From: Neorhizobium sp. NCHU2750
GTDB taxonomy: Bacteria > Pseudomonadota > Alphaproteobacteria > Rhizobiales > Rhizobiaceae
DNA: 64,000 bases
Assembly (NCBI RefSeq): GCF_003597675.1
Contig: NZ_CP030827.1
Span: 62,001-126,000, forward strand
Direction: 5' to 3'
The notes beneath the pieces are model-generated. The model worked only from the letters and a program-made list of their open reading frames with translations, did not search any database and was not told where the DNA came from. Both the position numbers and the translations under genes were made by a program. Below are positions 55,985 through 64,000 of the stretch, in pieces (the stretch's first letter is position 1; every line of letters starts with the position of its first letter).

Positions 55985-56982
55985 TTCGCTTTCTTGGCGG
56001 CGTTGGACAGCAACGTCACGTAGTCCTTCAATACCCAGGATATGGAAAGCGGCGTCGGGTTGGCGGCCGTGCCCAGCGTGCTGTTGGGAAGGGTCACCAG
56101 CGCGCCGCGCTGGATCGCCGGCATTTTCGATGTCAGCGGGTTGGCCAGAAGCGCATGCAGCAGTTTGTCGTCGCCATAGGTCACGACGATGTCGACATCG
56201 TTGAATTCGTCGATCTGTTCGGCGCTCACCGAGCCCGCGAACTTGCCCGGCTTGGAAGCCTGCAGCACGCTTTTCGGCGAGGCGAGACCCAGATCGTCGA
56301 AATATTTCACCCGCGTATCGTTCGTCGTGTAGAAGTTGATGGTGCTCAGATCCGATGCGTTGAGATGGGTGATGAACATCGCCGTCTTGCCCTTGAGTTC
56401 CGGGTGACCGGCCACCGCGTCGGCGATTTCTCCCTCGAGCTTCTTGATCAGCGCCTCACCTTCGGCGGGCATGCCGAGGCCGAGACTATCCATCCGGATC
56501 ATCGTGCGCCAGTCGGTAGACCAGGGCGACGACGGATAGGCGATAACCGGTGCAATCTGGCTCAGTGTGTCGTAGTCCGACTTGCTGATGCCGGAATAGG
56601 CGGCAAGGATGACATCCGGATGCGTCGCCGCAACGGCCTCGAAATCGATCCCATCGCCTTCGTCGAACAGGACCGGCGTCGGGGCGTTGAGTTCCGTCAG
56701 CCTTTGCTTGACCCAGGGCAGCAAGCCATCGCCGTCATCATCGCCGAAATTGGCCTTTGTCATGCCCACGGGAACGATACCCAGCGCCAGCGGCACCTCG
56801 TAATTTGCCCAGTCCACCGTGGCGACGCGCACCGGCTTCTTGGCAATCACCGTCTTGCCGAATGCGTGAGTGATGGTGATCGGATAGGTCGGTCCGTCTT
56901 CGGCCAATGCCGATCCGGCGGTAACGAACAGCATGCAGGAAAAAGCCACTGCCCGCGCGACTGAAATGATCAATGGCAGCAT
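55981..56982 (-). CDS. Iron-siderophore periplasmic binding protein
   Basis: A 333-residue FecB/FhuD-type binding protein. The signal peptide covers about 1-28 (TAGSALA-E). The mature part has the ITITHAFGKTVIAKKPVRVATVDWANYEVPLALGIVPVG start typical of this class and IDFEAVAATHPDVILAAYSGISKSDYDTLSQIAPVIAY. The start at 56982 (MLPLII) has GGAGG eight bases upstream. It is the first gene of the four-gene import operon and is divergent from the receptor gene. Confidence 0.93.
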   Translation of the reverse strand: MLPLIISVARAVAFSCMLFVTAGSALAEDGPTYPITITHAFGKTVIAKKPVRVATVDWANYEVPLALGIVPVGMTKANFGDDDGDGLLPWVKQRLTELNAPTPVLFDEGDGIDFEAVAATHPDVILAAYSGISKSDYDTLSQIAPVIAYPSSPWSTDWRTMIRMDSLGLGMPAEGEALIKKLEGEIADAVAGHPELKGKTAMFITHLNASDLSTINFYTTNDTRVKYFDDLGLASPKSVLQASKPGKFAGSVSAEQIDEFNDVDIVVTYGDDKLLHALLANPLTSKMPAIQRGALVTLPNSTLGTAANPTPLSISWVLKDYVTLLSNAAKKAK

Positions 56983-57151
56983 GGCGCAGCCTCCGCGTCT
57001 GTCTCGGGATAAGTGGACTTTCAGTTTCAGGTTCAACAGGCGGCGTCAACGCCGATACGGCATCCGGTCCGGAACTTTCGTTAAATTTCCGTTGAATTCT
57101 ACAAAACTCGAAAAACCTACAATACTGGATTACGCTACTCAAGTTAGTGCG

Positions 57152-57180
57152 TTAATGGGGACTTAATATGGGGGCTTAAG
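57152..57180. promoter_or_regulatory. Short direct repeats between binding-protein and receptor genes
   Basis: TTAATGGGG (57152-57160), TTAATATGGGGG (57163-57174) and CTTAAG (57175-57180) form imperfect direct repeats in the 327-base divergent gap. They could be the site of the nearby AraC regulator or of an iron regulator. No clear Fur or RirA box was recognised there. Confidence 0.3.
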
Positions 57181-57309
57181 CGGCCGGCGAGGTCGAGACC
57201 TGTTCTCGATGGAGCGGAATGTCCGGACGCGAGCCAATCTTCTCCCCGCCAGATATGGGCCGCGGCACTCTTATCCCGGAGTGCCCGACTGTCGGATCAA
57301 CGTTGGAAG

Positions 57310-59463
57310 ATGGATATGAATATAGTACGCACGAGTGACAATGCGAAGCGAGCCTCCAAGCGCTACAGGGGCACCCTGCTGCTCGGATGTACGGCGCTCG
57401 TTGCATTGGCTCCGACCTTTGTCTTTGCCCAGGAAGCAGACGCCACCACCGCCAACGCGGGCTCGGGAACGGCGCTTGCACCGATCGTGATCAAGGGGTC
57501 GCGCACCGTGCTCGATACGAGCAACGACTCCAAGACGATCGTTGCGACGGAAACAACGGGTGCGGGCAAGCTGCCGACGGATATCCTGACCGCACCGGCA
57601 ACCGTCTCGGTCATTACCTCCAAGGAACTCGAGGAACGTCGCGCCACCAGCATCGTCGAGGCCGTGCGTTATACGGCCGGCGTCACGACAGGCTATTATG
57701 GCGGCGACGACCGTTACGACTATATCAACATCCGCGGTTTCGAGCCCTACACCTATCGCGATGGCCTTGCGATCGGTCGGACGGTCGCGAACACCAAGGA
57801 GGAGCCCTATGCCTTCGACCGCGTCGAGGTATTGAAGGGCACGAGCTCTGCCGGCTTCGGCGCGGCGGAACCGGGTGGCTCCATCAACTATGTGACGAAA
57901 CTGCCGAAGACGGAGCGTTTCGGTGAGGCCTATGTGACCGGCGGATCCTACAATCACAAGGAAGCCGGCCTGGACTTCGGTGACAACATCACCAAGGACG
58001 ATACGCTCTCCTATCGTTTGACCACGAAGATGCAGAATGCCGACGCTGAGTATGACTACTCGCGCGACAACGAGAAGTTCATCATGGGCGGCCTGACCTG
58101 GCGTCCGACCGATGTGACGAGCCTCTCCTTCGTCTTCGATCATCTCAGCAAGGAAGGCGTGCCCGGCTCGGGCGGCCAGCCGATCGGCTCCGATTTCGAC
58201 CGGAGCGACTTCTTCGGCGAGCCCGACTATTATTTCATGAACACCAATCGCAACACTTACAGCGTGAAGTTCGACCACGACTTCGGCAACGGCCTGAGTT
58301 TCAGTTCCAATTCGCGCTATACCAAGGGTCGCAACAACTTCGGCAGCGCCTATCTGTCCTACACGCGCACCGACGGTTCGGACCTCGCCGACCGCTATTA
58401 CTTCGGCAGTGACACGAACAACGAGCAGTTCGTCACCGATGCCAACCTTGTCTACGAGACGAATTTCGGCAACGTCGACAGCCGCACGCTCGGTGGTTTG
58501 GAATACAATCACTTCCAGTCGCAGAATTACGGCCTCTATGACCCCTCTGCTCCGCCGATCAATTGGGTAGACCCGGTCTATTCCGGTGGTCCGGCTTCGG
58601 CGGACCCGAATTACGGCACCCGCGACAAGCAGAAGACGAAGGCGATCTACCTGCAGCAGGACTTCACCTTTGACGACCGCCTGACGGTGAGCGTCGGCAT
58701 GCGCAACGACTGGTTCGACCTAACGGAGACCGACCTGTTCGGGGGCGGCACAGAGTCAGACAGCAACAGCAAGTTCACCAAGCGCATCGGTGTCAGCTAC
58801 AAGATCACGGATGAACTGGCCCCCTATATCAGCTACGCCGAATCCGCTGCACCTCCCGGCGTCGGCACCGATCCGACCACAGGCAAGCAGTATGAGGTCG
58901 GCATCAAGTATCGGCCGGACGCCTTCCCGGCGCTCTTCACCGCCTCGCTCTACGATCTGACCAAGGGCAACATCACGGTCGATGATGGTATCAGCTACAT
59001 ACCTTTCACCGTCAACAAGGTACGCCATCGCGGTCTGGAGCTTGAAGCCAAGGCTGAGGTCACCAAGGATATCAACCTGATCGCGGCCTACAACTACATC
59101 GATTCCAAGATCGACGACCCCGGCGAGGATGACAATGGCAATCGCCTGATGCGTGTTCCCAAGAACATGGCGTCGCTGTGGGGCACCTACAAGTTGGAAG
59201 GCCAGGGTAGGCGTGGCGACATGACCTTCGGTGCAGGCGCCCGCTATATCGGCTCCTATTATTATGACCTTGCCAACAGTAATAAATCCGAAACTGCCGT
59301 CGTGTTCGACGCATCCTTCACCTATAACATCGTCAAGAACACGACCTTCCAGCTGAACGTCAACAACGTCTTTGACGACAAGCACATCACCAATCAGGAC
59401 GGTGGCGGCGTCTACTACAATCAGGGCCGGACGATCTACGCGACGCTCCGCCAGACCTGGTAA
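57310..59463 (+). CDS. TonB-dependent siderophore receptor
   Basis: A 717-residue outer-membrane receptor. The signal peptide covers about 1-40 (PTFVFA-Q). The TonB box is likely ALAPIVIKGSR (about 55-65). The plug follows (about 75-200) with VSVITSKELEERRATSIVEAVRYTAGV and the FDRVEVLKGTSSAGFGAAEPGGSINYVTKLP plug signature. The 22-strand barrel ends at the terminal aromatic residue (TLRQTW). Sequence style suggests a hydroxamate/catecholate siderophore receptor (FhuA/FcuA-like). It is the sole receptor here. Confidence 0.93.
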   Translation: MDMNIVRTSDNAKRASKRYRGTLLLGCTALVALAPTFVFAQEADATTANAGSGTALAPIVIKGSRTVLDTSNDSKTIVATETTGAGKLPTDILTAPATVSVITSKELEERRATSIVEAVRYTAGVTTGYYGGDDRYDYINIRGFEPYTYRDGLAIGRTVANTKEEPYAFDRVEVLKGTSSAGFGAAEPGGSINYVTKLPKTERFGEAYVTGGSYNHKEAGLDFGDNITKDDTLSYRLTTKMQNADAEYDYSRDNEKFIMGGLTWRPTDVTSLSFVFDHLSKEGVPGSGGQPIGSDFDRSDFFGEPDYYFMNTNRNTYSVKFDHDFGNGLSFSSNSRYTKGRNNFGSAYLSYTRTDGSDLADRYYFGSDTNNEQFVTDANLVYETNFGNVDSRTLGGLEYNHFQSQNYGLYDPSAPPINWVDPVYSGGPASADPNYGTRDKQKTKAIYLQQDFTFDDRLTVSVGMRNDWFDLTETDLFGGGTESDSNSKFTKRIGVSYKITDELAPYISYAESAAPPGVGTDPTTGKQYEVGIKYRPDAFPALFTASLYDLTKGNITVDDGISYIPFTVNKVRHRGLELEAKAEVTKDINLIAAYNYIDSKIDDPGEDDNGNRLMRVPKNMASLWGTYKLEGQGRRGDMTFGAGARYIGSYYYDLANSNKSETAVVFDASFTYNIVKNTTFQLNVNNVFDDKHITNQDGGGVYYNQGRTIYATLRQTW

Positions 59464-59469
59464 TCATGA

Positions 59470-59500
59470 AAAAGCCCGCCCGGAGCAAAACGGGCGGGCC
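59470..59500 (-). terminator. Terminator of the AraC regulator gene
   Basis: A nine-base stem (GCCCGCCCG / CGGGCGGGC) with a nine-base loop, followed on the minus strand by five T. It lies 48 bases after the AraC stop and 9 bases after the receptor stop on the other strand, where the T-run is lacking. Confidence 0.75.
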
Positions 59501-59547
59501 AAGCTTTGTCGGCGTGAAGGTTCGGCTTGGAACGCCGGGTTAGGGCC

Positions 59548-60465
59548 TCAGTCAGCCTCATGCATCCGCCGCCATGCGGCGGGTGTATCGCCCACGACCT
59601 GCCTGAACGTCTTGGTCAGGTGCGCCTGGTCGGTAAAGCCAAGCTGGGCGGCGATTTCCGCCACCGCGAGGTCCCGCTGAAGCAGCAGCGTCTTGGCAAG
59701 CTCCACGCGCTTGGCGAGCTGCCATTGCAGCGGGCTCTTCCCCGTCGTCTGCTTGAACACATTGGCAAACCAGCTTTCCGACAGGCCGACCGTCTCGGCC
59801 ATTTCCGCAATCGTCAGCCGGCCATTGCTGCAGGCGTCCATCCGCGCGATGAGCTTGTTCATCTGTCCCTTGGTCAGCCGGCCGTTCGAGGTTGGTTTTT
59901 CGCCATGGGGAATGTCGAGCAGAGCCGTCGCGATGCTGCCTGCCAGGCTTTCGGCATAAACGGCATGGCGCGAAGGCGAAGATATCTCGTCGACCAGTAG
60001 CCCCGACAGCGCCTCGATCGGCCCGAGATCCTGGATCTCGACCGGCCGCTTGAGCGCGGCCATGGCGGCCGAGCTTCCGATCGACGGAGCCAGGAACCGC
60101 ATCAGCCGGTCCTTGTGCATATGCAGGTTGAGATGGGAAAACCGGTGCAGGCTCTTGCTCGTCGTCCACATCGGCATGCCGGCAGGGATATAGATCGCGC
60201 GCGTCATCGGCCGGTAATTGCGCGAGAATTCGCCATTCTCGTTGGAAATTCTCACCCGCGACGACACATCGTTGAAGAACACCATGATCCGCGGGTCTTC
60301 GGCAAGATAGTAGCCGCTTGCTCCTGCCTGACTTTCCGCTTCCCAGAGCACGCTCACCAGACCGTCCAGGCAACGCCACTTCACCGGCGACACGACCTGT
60401 ATGCCGTTGGTTTTCCAGACCATCGAGTGCCAGAAGTTCAATTGCCAATCCACTTCAACGAACAA
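59548..60465 (-). CDS. AraC-family regulator of the siderophore locus
   Basis: A 305-residue regulator. The C-terminal DNA-binding domain (about 205-300) has two helix-turn-helices: RLTIAEMAETVGLSESWFANVFKQTTGKSPLQWQLAKRVELAKTLL, and LAVAEIAAQLGFTDQAHLTKTFRQVVGDTPAAWRR. The N-terminal 200 residues are a ligand-binding domain. Its position behind the receptor, convergent, fits siderophore-sensing activators such as PchR. It lies alone with its own terminator. Confidence 0.9.
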   Translation of the reverse strand: MFVEVDWQLNFWHSMVWKTNGIQVVSPVKWRCLDGLVSVLWEAESQAGASGYYLAEDPRIMVFFNDVSSRVRISNENGEFSRNYRPMTRAIYIPAGMPMWTTSKSLHRFSHLNLHMHKDRLMRFLAPSIGSSAAMAALKRPVEIQDLGPIEALSGLLVDEISSPSRHAVYAESLAGSIATALLDIPHGEKPTSNGRLTKGQMNKLIARMDACSNGRLTIAEMAETVGLSESWFANVFKQTTGKSPLQWQLAKRVELAKTLLLQRDLAVAEIAAQLGFTDQAHLTKTFRQVVGDTPAAWRRMHEAD

Positions 60466-60660
60466 GCGTCGGATATGCGCGCAGAGGAAACCCGCAAGTT
60501 CCTCGTCACCGCCTCCACGCTCTAAGAGCAGGGGACGTCACGATAATTTGAGAAGTTTTATCTAGTTTAACCCAATTGAGCAAGCCGAGGCTGAATTGCC
60601 TAGCGCGTTCGCTGCCGCCAAGCGGCCCGGCGACGCGCCGATCAGGTCATGGATTGCCCG

Positions 60661-61896
60661 TCACGATAGTGCCGCGCGGGGCCGTCTGCCTTGCCGAAAC
60701 GGTGATTTTCGTGTTCCCAGGCTAAGTCCGATAATGAGGCCAGTAACGGTGGTGCCTCCCGGGGCCGACATGGCCAATGGCGATATGCATCCATAGGCCG
60801 TCAGCATGGCCCCGGTCATCAACAGTGGCCAGCCATAGTTCGGCGCCAAGGCACGCAGCGGTTCGGCACATTTCCACAGGACAAAGAAATAGAGGGCGAG
60901 ACCAAGCAGGCCGAGGTCGAACCAGACCCCCATGGGGCCAAGGTCACTCGAGAAGATCTGCATTTCGCCAAGGAAGCTCTTGGTCATGTCGACACTGGGT
61001 GTCACGCCGAAGCCCCAGAGCGGATCCATGAAGATCCGCTGCCGGACAACCTCGTATTCCATCGCCCGGTAGGAGCCGGACGAGTCGTTTGCAAATTGCT
61101 CGAACGGATTGAAGGAATGGTAGAGCAGGCCCGACATGACATAAGCGGACCCAGCGATCATGCCCAGCCGCGCCGCGCCGGTGATCAGCGCTGGCCGTTG
61201 CGAGAAAAGGAACAGGACCGTGATCAGGAAGATGATCAGCAGATAGACGCGGGACAGCGACAGCACCGAGGCGGCGGCAGAACTTAGGAAGAAGAGTAAC
61301 CGCCAATAGGTTATCCTCTCGAACAATTGTGTCAGCCAATAGAAATAGGCGAGGCAGGCCACGGCTAGATACAGGAAAATCCGGGCTCCGCGCTCAGCAT
61401 CCGACGAGGTGATCGCTGCCAGAAGGCTTCCTGGCATAGCGCCTCCCATCTGCAGGACCGACATGGCGGCATAGATGATGCAATAGGCTGTCGAATAGGT
61501 GATCACCCACTTCATCAGGTAGTTGGTGCCGAGCGTGACTGCCATGAAACAGAAAGGCAGAAAGCTCAAGAGCCACATGAACTGGAAGAACACGTTGGGC
61601 TGAACCGGTATGTGAAGCCTGCCCGCGAACAGCGCGATCTGATTCATGATCAGCGCGATGAAACAGATCGCAAGGATCGGCAGCATGATCCGACCGCGCA
61701 GCACCGCATAGCCGCAGTAAAACAGGATGATGGCAGCTGCCCCGCCAAGCAGAAGCGGTTGGGTGAAATCCCCCACCACCCGGTAGAGACGCGATGCAAA
61801 CAGGAGGTCGATCAGAAGAATTGCGTGGGCGCACACGCGGTGGATGGCAAACTCGAGTTCTTCAAGTGGCTCTCGCATAACTTGAGTCGTGGTCAT
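60661..61896 (-). CDS. O-antigen ligase/polymerase-like membrane protein
   Basis: A 411-residue polytopic protein with about ten to eleven hydrophobic segments. The layout, with a long periplasmic loop containing FNPFEQFANDSSGSYRAMEYEVVRQRIFMDPLWGFGVTP (Wzy_C-like RxxxW/G-x-G loop), fits the O-antigen ligase/exopolysaccharide polymerase (ExoQ/Wzy) family. It likely joins glycan units at the membrane. The start MTTTQV has GGAAAG six bases upstream. Neighbours (GH5, GT2) support an exopolysaccharide role. Confidence 0.8.
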   Translation of the reverse strand: MTTTQVMREPLEELEFAIHRVCAHAILLIDLLFASRLYRVVGDFTQPLLLGGAAAIILFYCGYAVLRGRIMLPILAICFIALIMNQIALFAGRLHIPVQPNVFFQFMWLLSFLPFCFMAVTLGTNYLMKWVITYSTAYCIIYAAMSVLQMGGAMPGSLLAAITSSDAERGARIFLYLAVACLAYFYWLTQLFERITYWRLLFFLSSAAASVLSLSRVYLLIIFLITVLFLFSQRPALITGAARLGMIAGSAYVMSGLLYHSFNPFEQFANDSSGSYRAMEYEVVRQRIFMDPLWGFGVTPSVDMTKSFLGEMQIFSSDLGPMGVWFDLGLLGLALYFFVLWKCAEPLRALAPNYGWPLLMTGAMLTAYGCISPLAMSAPGGTTVTGLIIGLSLGTRKSPFRQGRRPRAALS

Positions 61897-62033
61897 GAGG
61901 ACTTTCCGTTCGCGCCCTGATCGTCAGCCAATATCATGAGGATGGTGATCGGTCACTAGAGGCCGGCCTTCACGATGGAAACGTGACTAACGGCACTGCC
62001 GCCGCTCATCGGCACTAGCCGGCGATGCCGTCA

Positions 62034-62246
62034 TCAGGCATCTGCCCCAGGCGTGCGATAGCGGTTGCGGATCAGCTTCATGTAATAGTTACCCGGTGAA
62101 CTGGTCCGGCGCAGATCCTCGATGACATAGGCAGGCACGTCACAGAATTCCCGCATCTCCCCATTCGCCATGAACAACCGCATGCGCGAGGAGGGTACGT
62201 CATACTCGACCTGATCGATAAGCTTCGATTTCAGATGGATGAGCAT
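62034..62246 (-). CDS. KTSC-domain small protein
   Basis: A 70-residue protein consistent with the KTSC domain. It contains IDQVEYDVPSSRMRLFMANGEMREFCDVPAYVIEDLRR and SSPGNYYMKLIRNRYRTP, matching the family's YD...L.v.F..G..y.Y.dVP...y..l..A.S.G.yf...I pattern. The function of this domain is unclear. It lies between the polymerase-like gene and the GH5 gene on the minus strand. Confidence 0.75.
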   Translation of the reverse strand: MLIHLKSKLIDQVEYDVPSSRMRLFMANGEMREFCDVPAYVIEDLRRTSSPGNYYMKLIRNRYRTPGADA

Positions 62247-62603
62247 ATTTCACCATCCCGTCTACCGTCATCTCTTCGACCGGGAGGATATTCGCGACAT
62301 GCCTCGAGTCAATATCGGAAGTTTGCTTGCGCGTGGAGGCTCACATCACCCCGCATCACGATTGCATGTAGAGACATGCGGGAAGTAACATTCTAGGGAT
62401 CTTGTTGTATTTCTTCTGGCGGTGGCGGGTGTAAGCTTGAGTGATTGTATATTCCTGTCCGCCCCTGTGCCGTCGAGCATGAAGAGAGACGACTTGGACT
62501 TGCGCTTTAGTGGCGGCGCAATAAGGTGGCGCACGAGCCGGCCGCGGTTGCAGTACCCGCATGGCAGTCTTTCGGCCGGTGCTGCACGTTTGAGGGATGC
62601 AAG
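62247..62603. other. Intergenic region between the KTSC and GH5 genes
   Basis: About 357 bases, divergent promoter region. A small hairpin (GCATGTAGAGACATGC) lies at about 62364-62379. I see no other gene, RNA or repeat. Confidence 0.4.
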
Positions 62604-63668
62604 ATGAGGAAATACCTGCTGGCTGCAATTGCGGTTCTGGCCGGTTCGGCAGGGCCGGTCGCAGAAGCAACGGATTTCCAGTATGGTCGCGGCGTCAACC
62701 TCGTCGGCAATCACGGCTTTTATTCCGGTTCCACCACTTGGGCGACGCCTGCCGGGATGAACTACTATCTCGGCAAGGGAATGCGGGTGTTCCGCATCGT
62801 CGTGGCATGGGAGTGGATACAGCCCAAACTGGGTGGTGAGCTTGACCCGACGGTTGTCGCCGCCCTGCAGAAGGAGACCGATTTCCTCACCGGTGCCGGC
62901 GCTACGGTGATCATCGACATTCATAACTTTATGCGTCGCGACCTCAATTTCGACAAGCGCCCGAGCCGGCCTGTGCCGGAAAAGCAGGTCGTTATCGGTG
63001 AGGATCCGGCCGTCCCGGCGACCCAATTCGCCGATCTGTGGGTGAAAATTGCCCAAAAATTCAAATCGAACCCGAAGGTCATGTTCGGCATCATGAACGA
63101 GCCGCATGATGTCGACGGGCCGACGCTGGGTGCCACATACAATACGGTGCTTCGCGACATTCGCTCCACCGGCGCCACCAACGCCATCCTTCTCGATGGA
63201 TTGGGCTTCGCCTACGACCTGTCCTGGACCAGTGAAAAACGGGGCACGCCGCTTGGCGCGATCGTCCGCGATCCCGGCAACAACATGGTCATCGACGTTC
63301 ATCGGTATTTCGATGACTACAGTGCCGGCCAGAAGGAGACCTGCAATCGCGGCACCGGCACATCGATCCTGGTCGATTCCACCAAATGGGCGCGTGCCAA
63401 CAAGCAGCGGCTTTTCCTCGGAGAGTTCGCCGTCGGCCGCAACGAGGCCTGCTATCGCGAACTCGGTGACATGCTGGCCTATATGGGCAGGAACAAGGAT
63501 GTCTGGACGGGTTACACGTGGTTCGGTGTCTATGCCGGCCAGCAAGGCTACAACACGCCCGACCAGGGTTTCTGGTATTCGATCGATCCGGGTGGCCCCG
63601 ATGTCCAGGATTTCACTGGCAAGACCCCCGACGATCCCCGCATGAAGATCCTGCTGTCCGGGCCGTGA
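62604..63668 (+). CDS. Secreted GH5 glycanase
   Basis: A 354-residue exported glycoside hydrolase family 5 enzyme (endoglucanase-like). The signal peptide is about 1-22 (PVAEA-T). The catalytic acid/base is in FGIMNEPHDV (Glu near 165) and the nucleophile in RLFLGEFAVGRN (Glu near 274). The N-terminal RGVNLVGNHGFYSG and the HNFMRRDL and DVHRYFDDYS segments fit the family. The start MRKYLL has GAGGG seven bases upstream. It may trim or modify a glucan made by the neighbouring synthase. Confidence 0.9.
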   Translation: MRKYLLAAIAVLAGSAGPVAEATDFQYGRGVNLVGNHGFYSGSTTWATPAGMNYYLGKGMRVFRIVVAWEWIQPKLGGELDPTVVAALQKETDFLTGAGATVIIDIHNFMRRDLNFDKRPSRPVPEKQVVIGEDPAVPATQFADLWVKIAQKFKSNPKVMFGIMNEPHDVDGPTLGATYNTVLRDIRSTGATNAILLDGLGFAYDLSWTSEKRGTPLGAIVRDPGNNMVIDVHRYFDDYSAGQKETCNRGTGTSILVDSTKWARANKQRLFLGEFAVGRNEACYRELGDMLAYMGRNKDVWTGYTWFGVYAGQQGYNTPDQGFWYSIDPGGPDVQDFTGKTPDDPRMKILLSGP

Positions 63669-63685
63669 TTGGCGTCTCCGCAGTC

Positions 63686-64000
63686 TCAGGCCTTGGCAGC
63701 CGGACTGTGCGGTGTCTTGTTCCAGTGGAAGGGCCTGGTCCTGAGTTCGATCAGCGCTCTCCAGCTGGCGACGGAAATCATCAGCCAATAAAGTGGAACG
63801 AGTGCCCAGCGCCAGCCGATAAGCCTTTTCTCGTGATCGATCATCGAGCCCACCCCGAGCCCGAGAAAGATCAGATAGCTGCCGAGAATATTGACGAAGT
63901 CCATGGCGAAGAGCGATACGGCGCCAAGCGGCAGGTCGTCCTTCGGGGCATCGAGCAGGGCCGATGCGCCAAGCCAGAGGAAGACGAAGATCAGCGGATG
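63686..64000 (-). CDS. GT2-type membrane polysaccharide synthase, C-terminal part
   Basis: A 104-residue C-terminal fragment open to the window edge. It shows at least three hydrophobic helices (PLIFVFLWLGASALL, VNILGSYLIFLGLGVGSMI, ALVPLYWLMISVASW) and the terminal WRALIELRTRPFHWNKTPH motif typical of cellulose-synthase-like GT2 proteins. The catalytic domain lies beyond the window. It stands tail to tail with the GH5 gene, 17 bases away. Confidence 0.75.
   Translation of the reverse strand, partial: HPLIFVFLWLGASALLDAPKDDLPLGAVSLFAMDFVNILGSYLIFLGLGVGSMIDHEKRLIGWRWALVPLYWLMISVASWRALIELRTRPFHWNKTPHSPAAKA

Noticed and set aside
59464..59500. Terminator assigned to the TonB receptor
   Set aside because: The T-run is on the minus strand only, so the hairpin fits the AraC transcript better; a role on the plus strand is uncertain.
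1..64000. CRISPR arrays or long repeat tracts
   Set aside because: No regularly spaced repeats of 20 bases or more were seen; the only notable repeats are the hairpins and the Pho-box units listed.

Overview
The window is a chromosomal stretch of an alphaproteobacterium, most likely in Rhizobiaceae (Rhizobium/Agrobacterium/Sinorhizobium relatives). The evidence is GcrA with a cluster of GANTC (CcrM) sites beside it, a SAM-II riboswitch ahead of metZ, the order phoR-pstSCAB-phoU-phoB, the rpmH-rnpA-yidC and engB genes near argB, a chemoreceptor ending in a WEEF-type tether, and uniformly GC-rich coding sequence. Most of the window is core metabolism. I see no insertion sequence, prophage, integrase or CRISPR array. 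All calls come from reading the sequence; no database search was run.

Layout. 1-2.3 kb: EF-hand secreted protein (cut by the window edge), HAD pyrimidine nucleotidase, DMT-type transporter. 2.3-8.6 kb: argB, then an ECF sigma / anti-sigma / fasciclin module on the opposite strand, then engB, yidC, rnpA and rpmH. 9-18 kb: chemoreceptor, orphan sensor kinase, tRNA-Arg(ACG), proline-racemase-family enzyme, Sel1-repeat protein, pyrC, GGDEF diguanylate cyclase. 18-25 kb: pyrE, fructokinase-like kinase, pgi, lipoprotein hydrolase, acyl-CoA ligase, PRC-barrel protein. 25.5-32 kb: an unusual set made of a GNAT-fold protein, a stand-alone NadE-like amidating synthetase, an AMP-forming ligase and a dedicated carrier protein, next to a D-2-hydroxyacid dehydrogenase and a divergent FAD-dependent 2-hydroxyacid oxidase. 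32-35.8 kb: tRNA-Thr(CGT), nitronate monooxygenase-like protein, a membrane-anchored unknown, ppk2. 35.9-42.8 kb: the complete phosphate regulon with a three-unit Pho box before pstS. 42.8-50.8 kb: PACE efflux protein, gcrA, argD-argF-hslO, apaG, metZ under a SAM-II riboswitch, a dCTP deaminase, tRNA-Gly(CCC). 51-53 kb: two divergent glycosyltransferases. 53-60.5 kb: a siderophore uptake locus (ATPase, two permeases, binding protein, divergent TonB-dependent receptor, AraC regulator). 60.6-64 kb: an exopolysaccharide-like cluster (polymerase/ligase-like membrane protein, KTSC protein, GH5 glycanase, GT2 synthase cut by the window edge).

How it works together. The phosphate genes form a sensor-transporter-regulator unit. 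The arginine genes are split between argB and argD-argF. The iron genes form an import system without biosynthesis genes. The best candidate for an undescribed system is the carrier-protein / ligase / NadE-like / GNAT set at 25.6-29.6 kb. It has the parts to activate a carboxylic acid, load it on a phosphopantetheinyl carrier and convert or transfer it, but no recognisable known pathway partner. Two regulatory observations come straight from the bases: an identical promoter architecture (TGAAAC, 17 bases, CG(A/T)(T/C)C) before both the ECF sigma gene and the fasciclin gene, and five GANTC sites within 76 bases plus a CtrA-like site between gcrA and argD.
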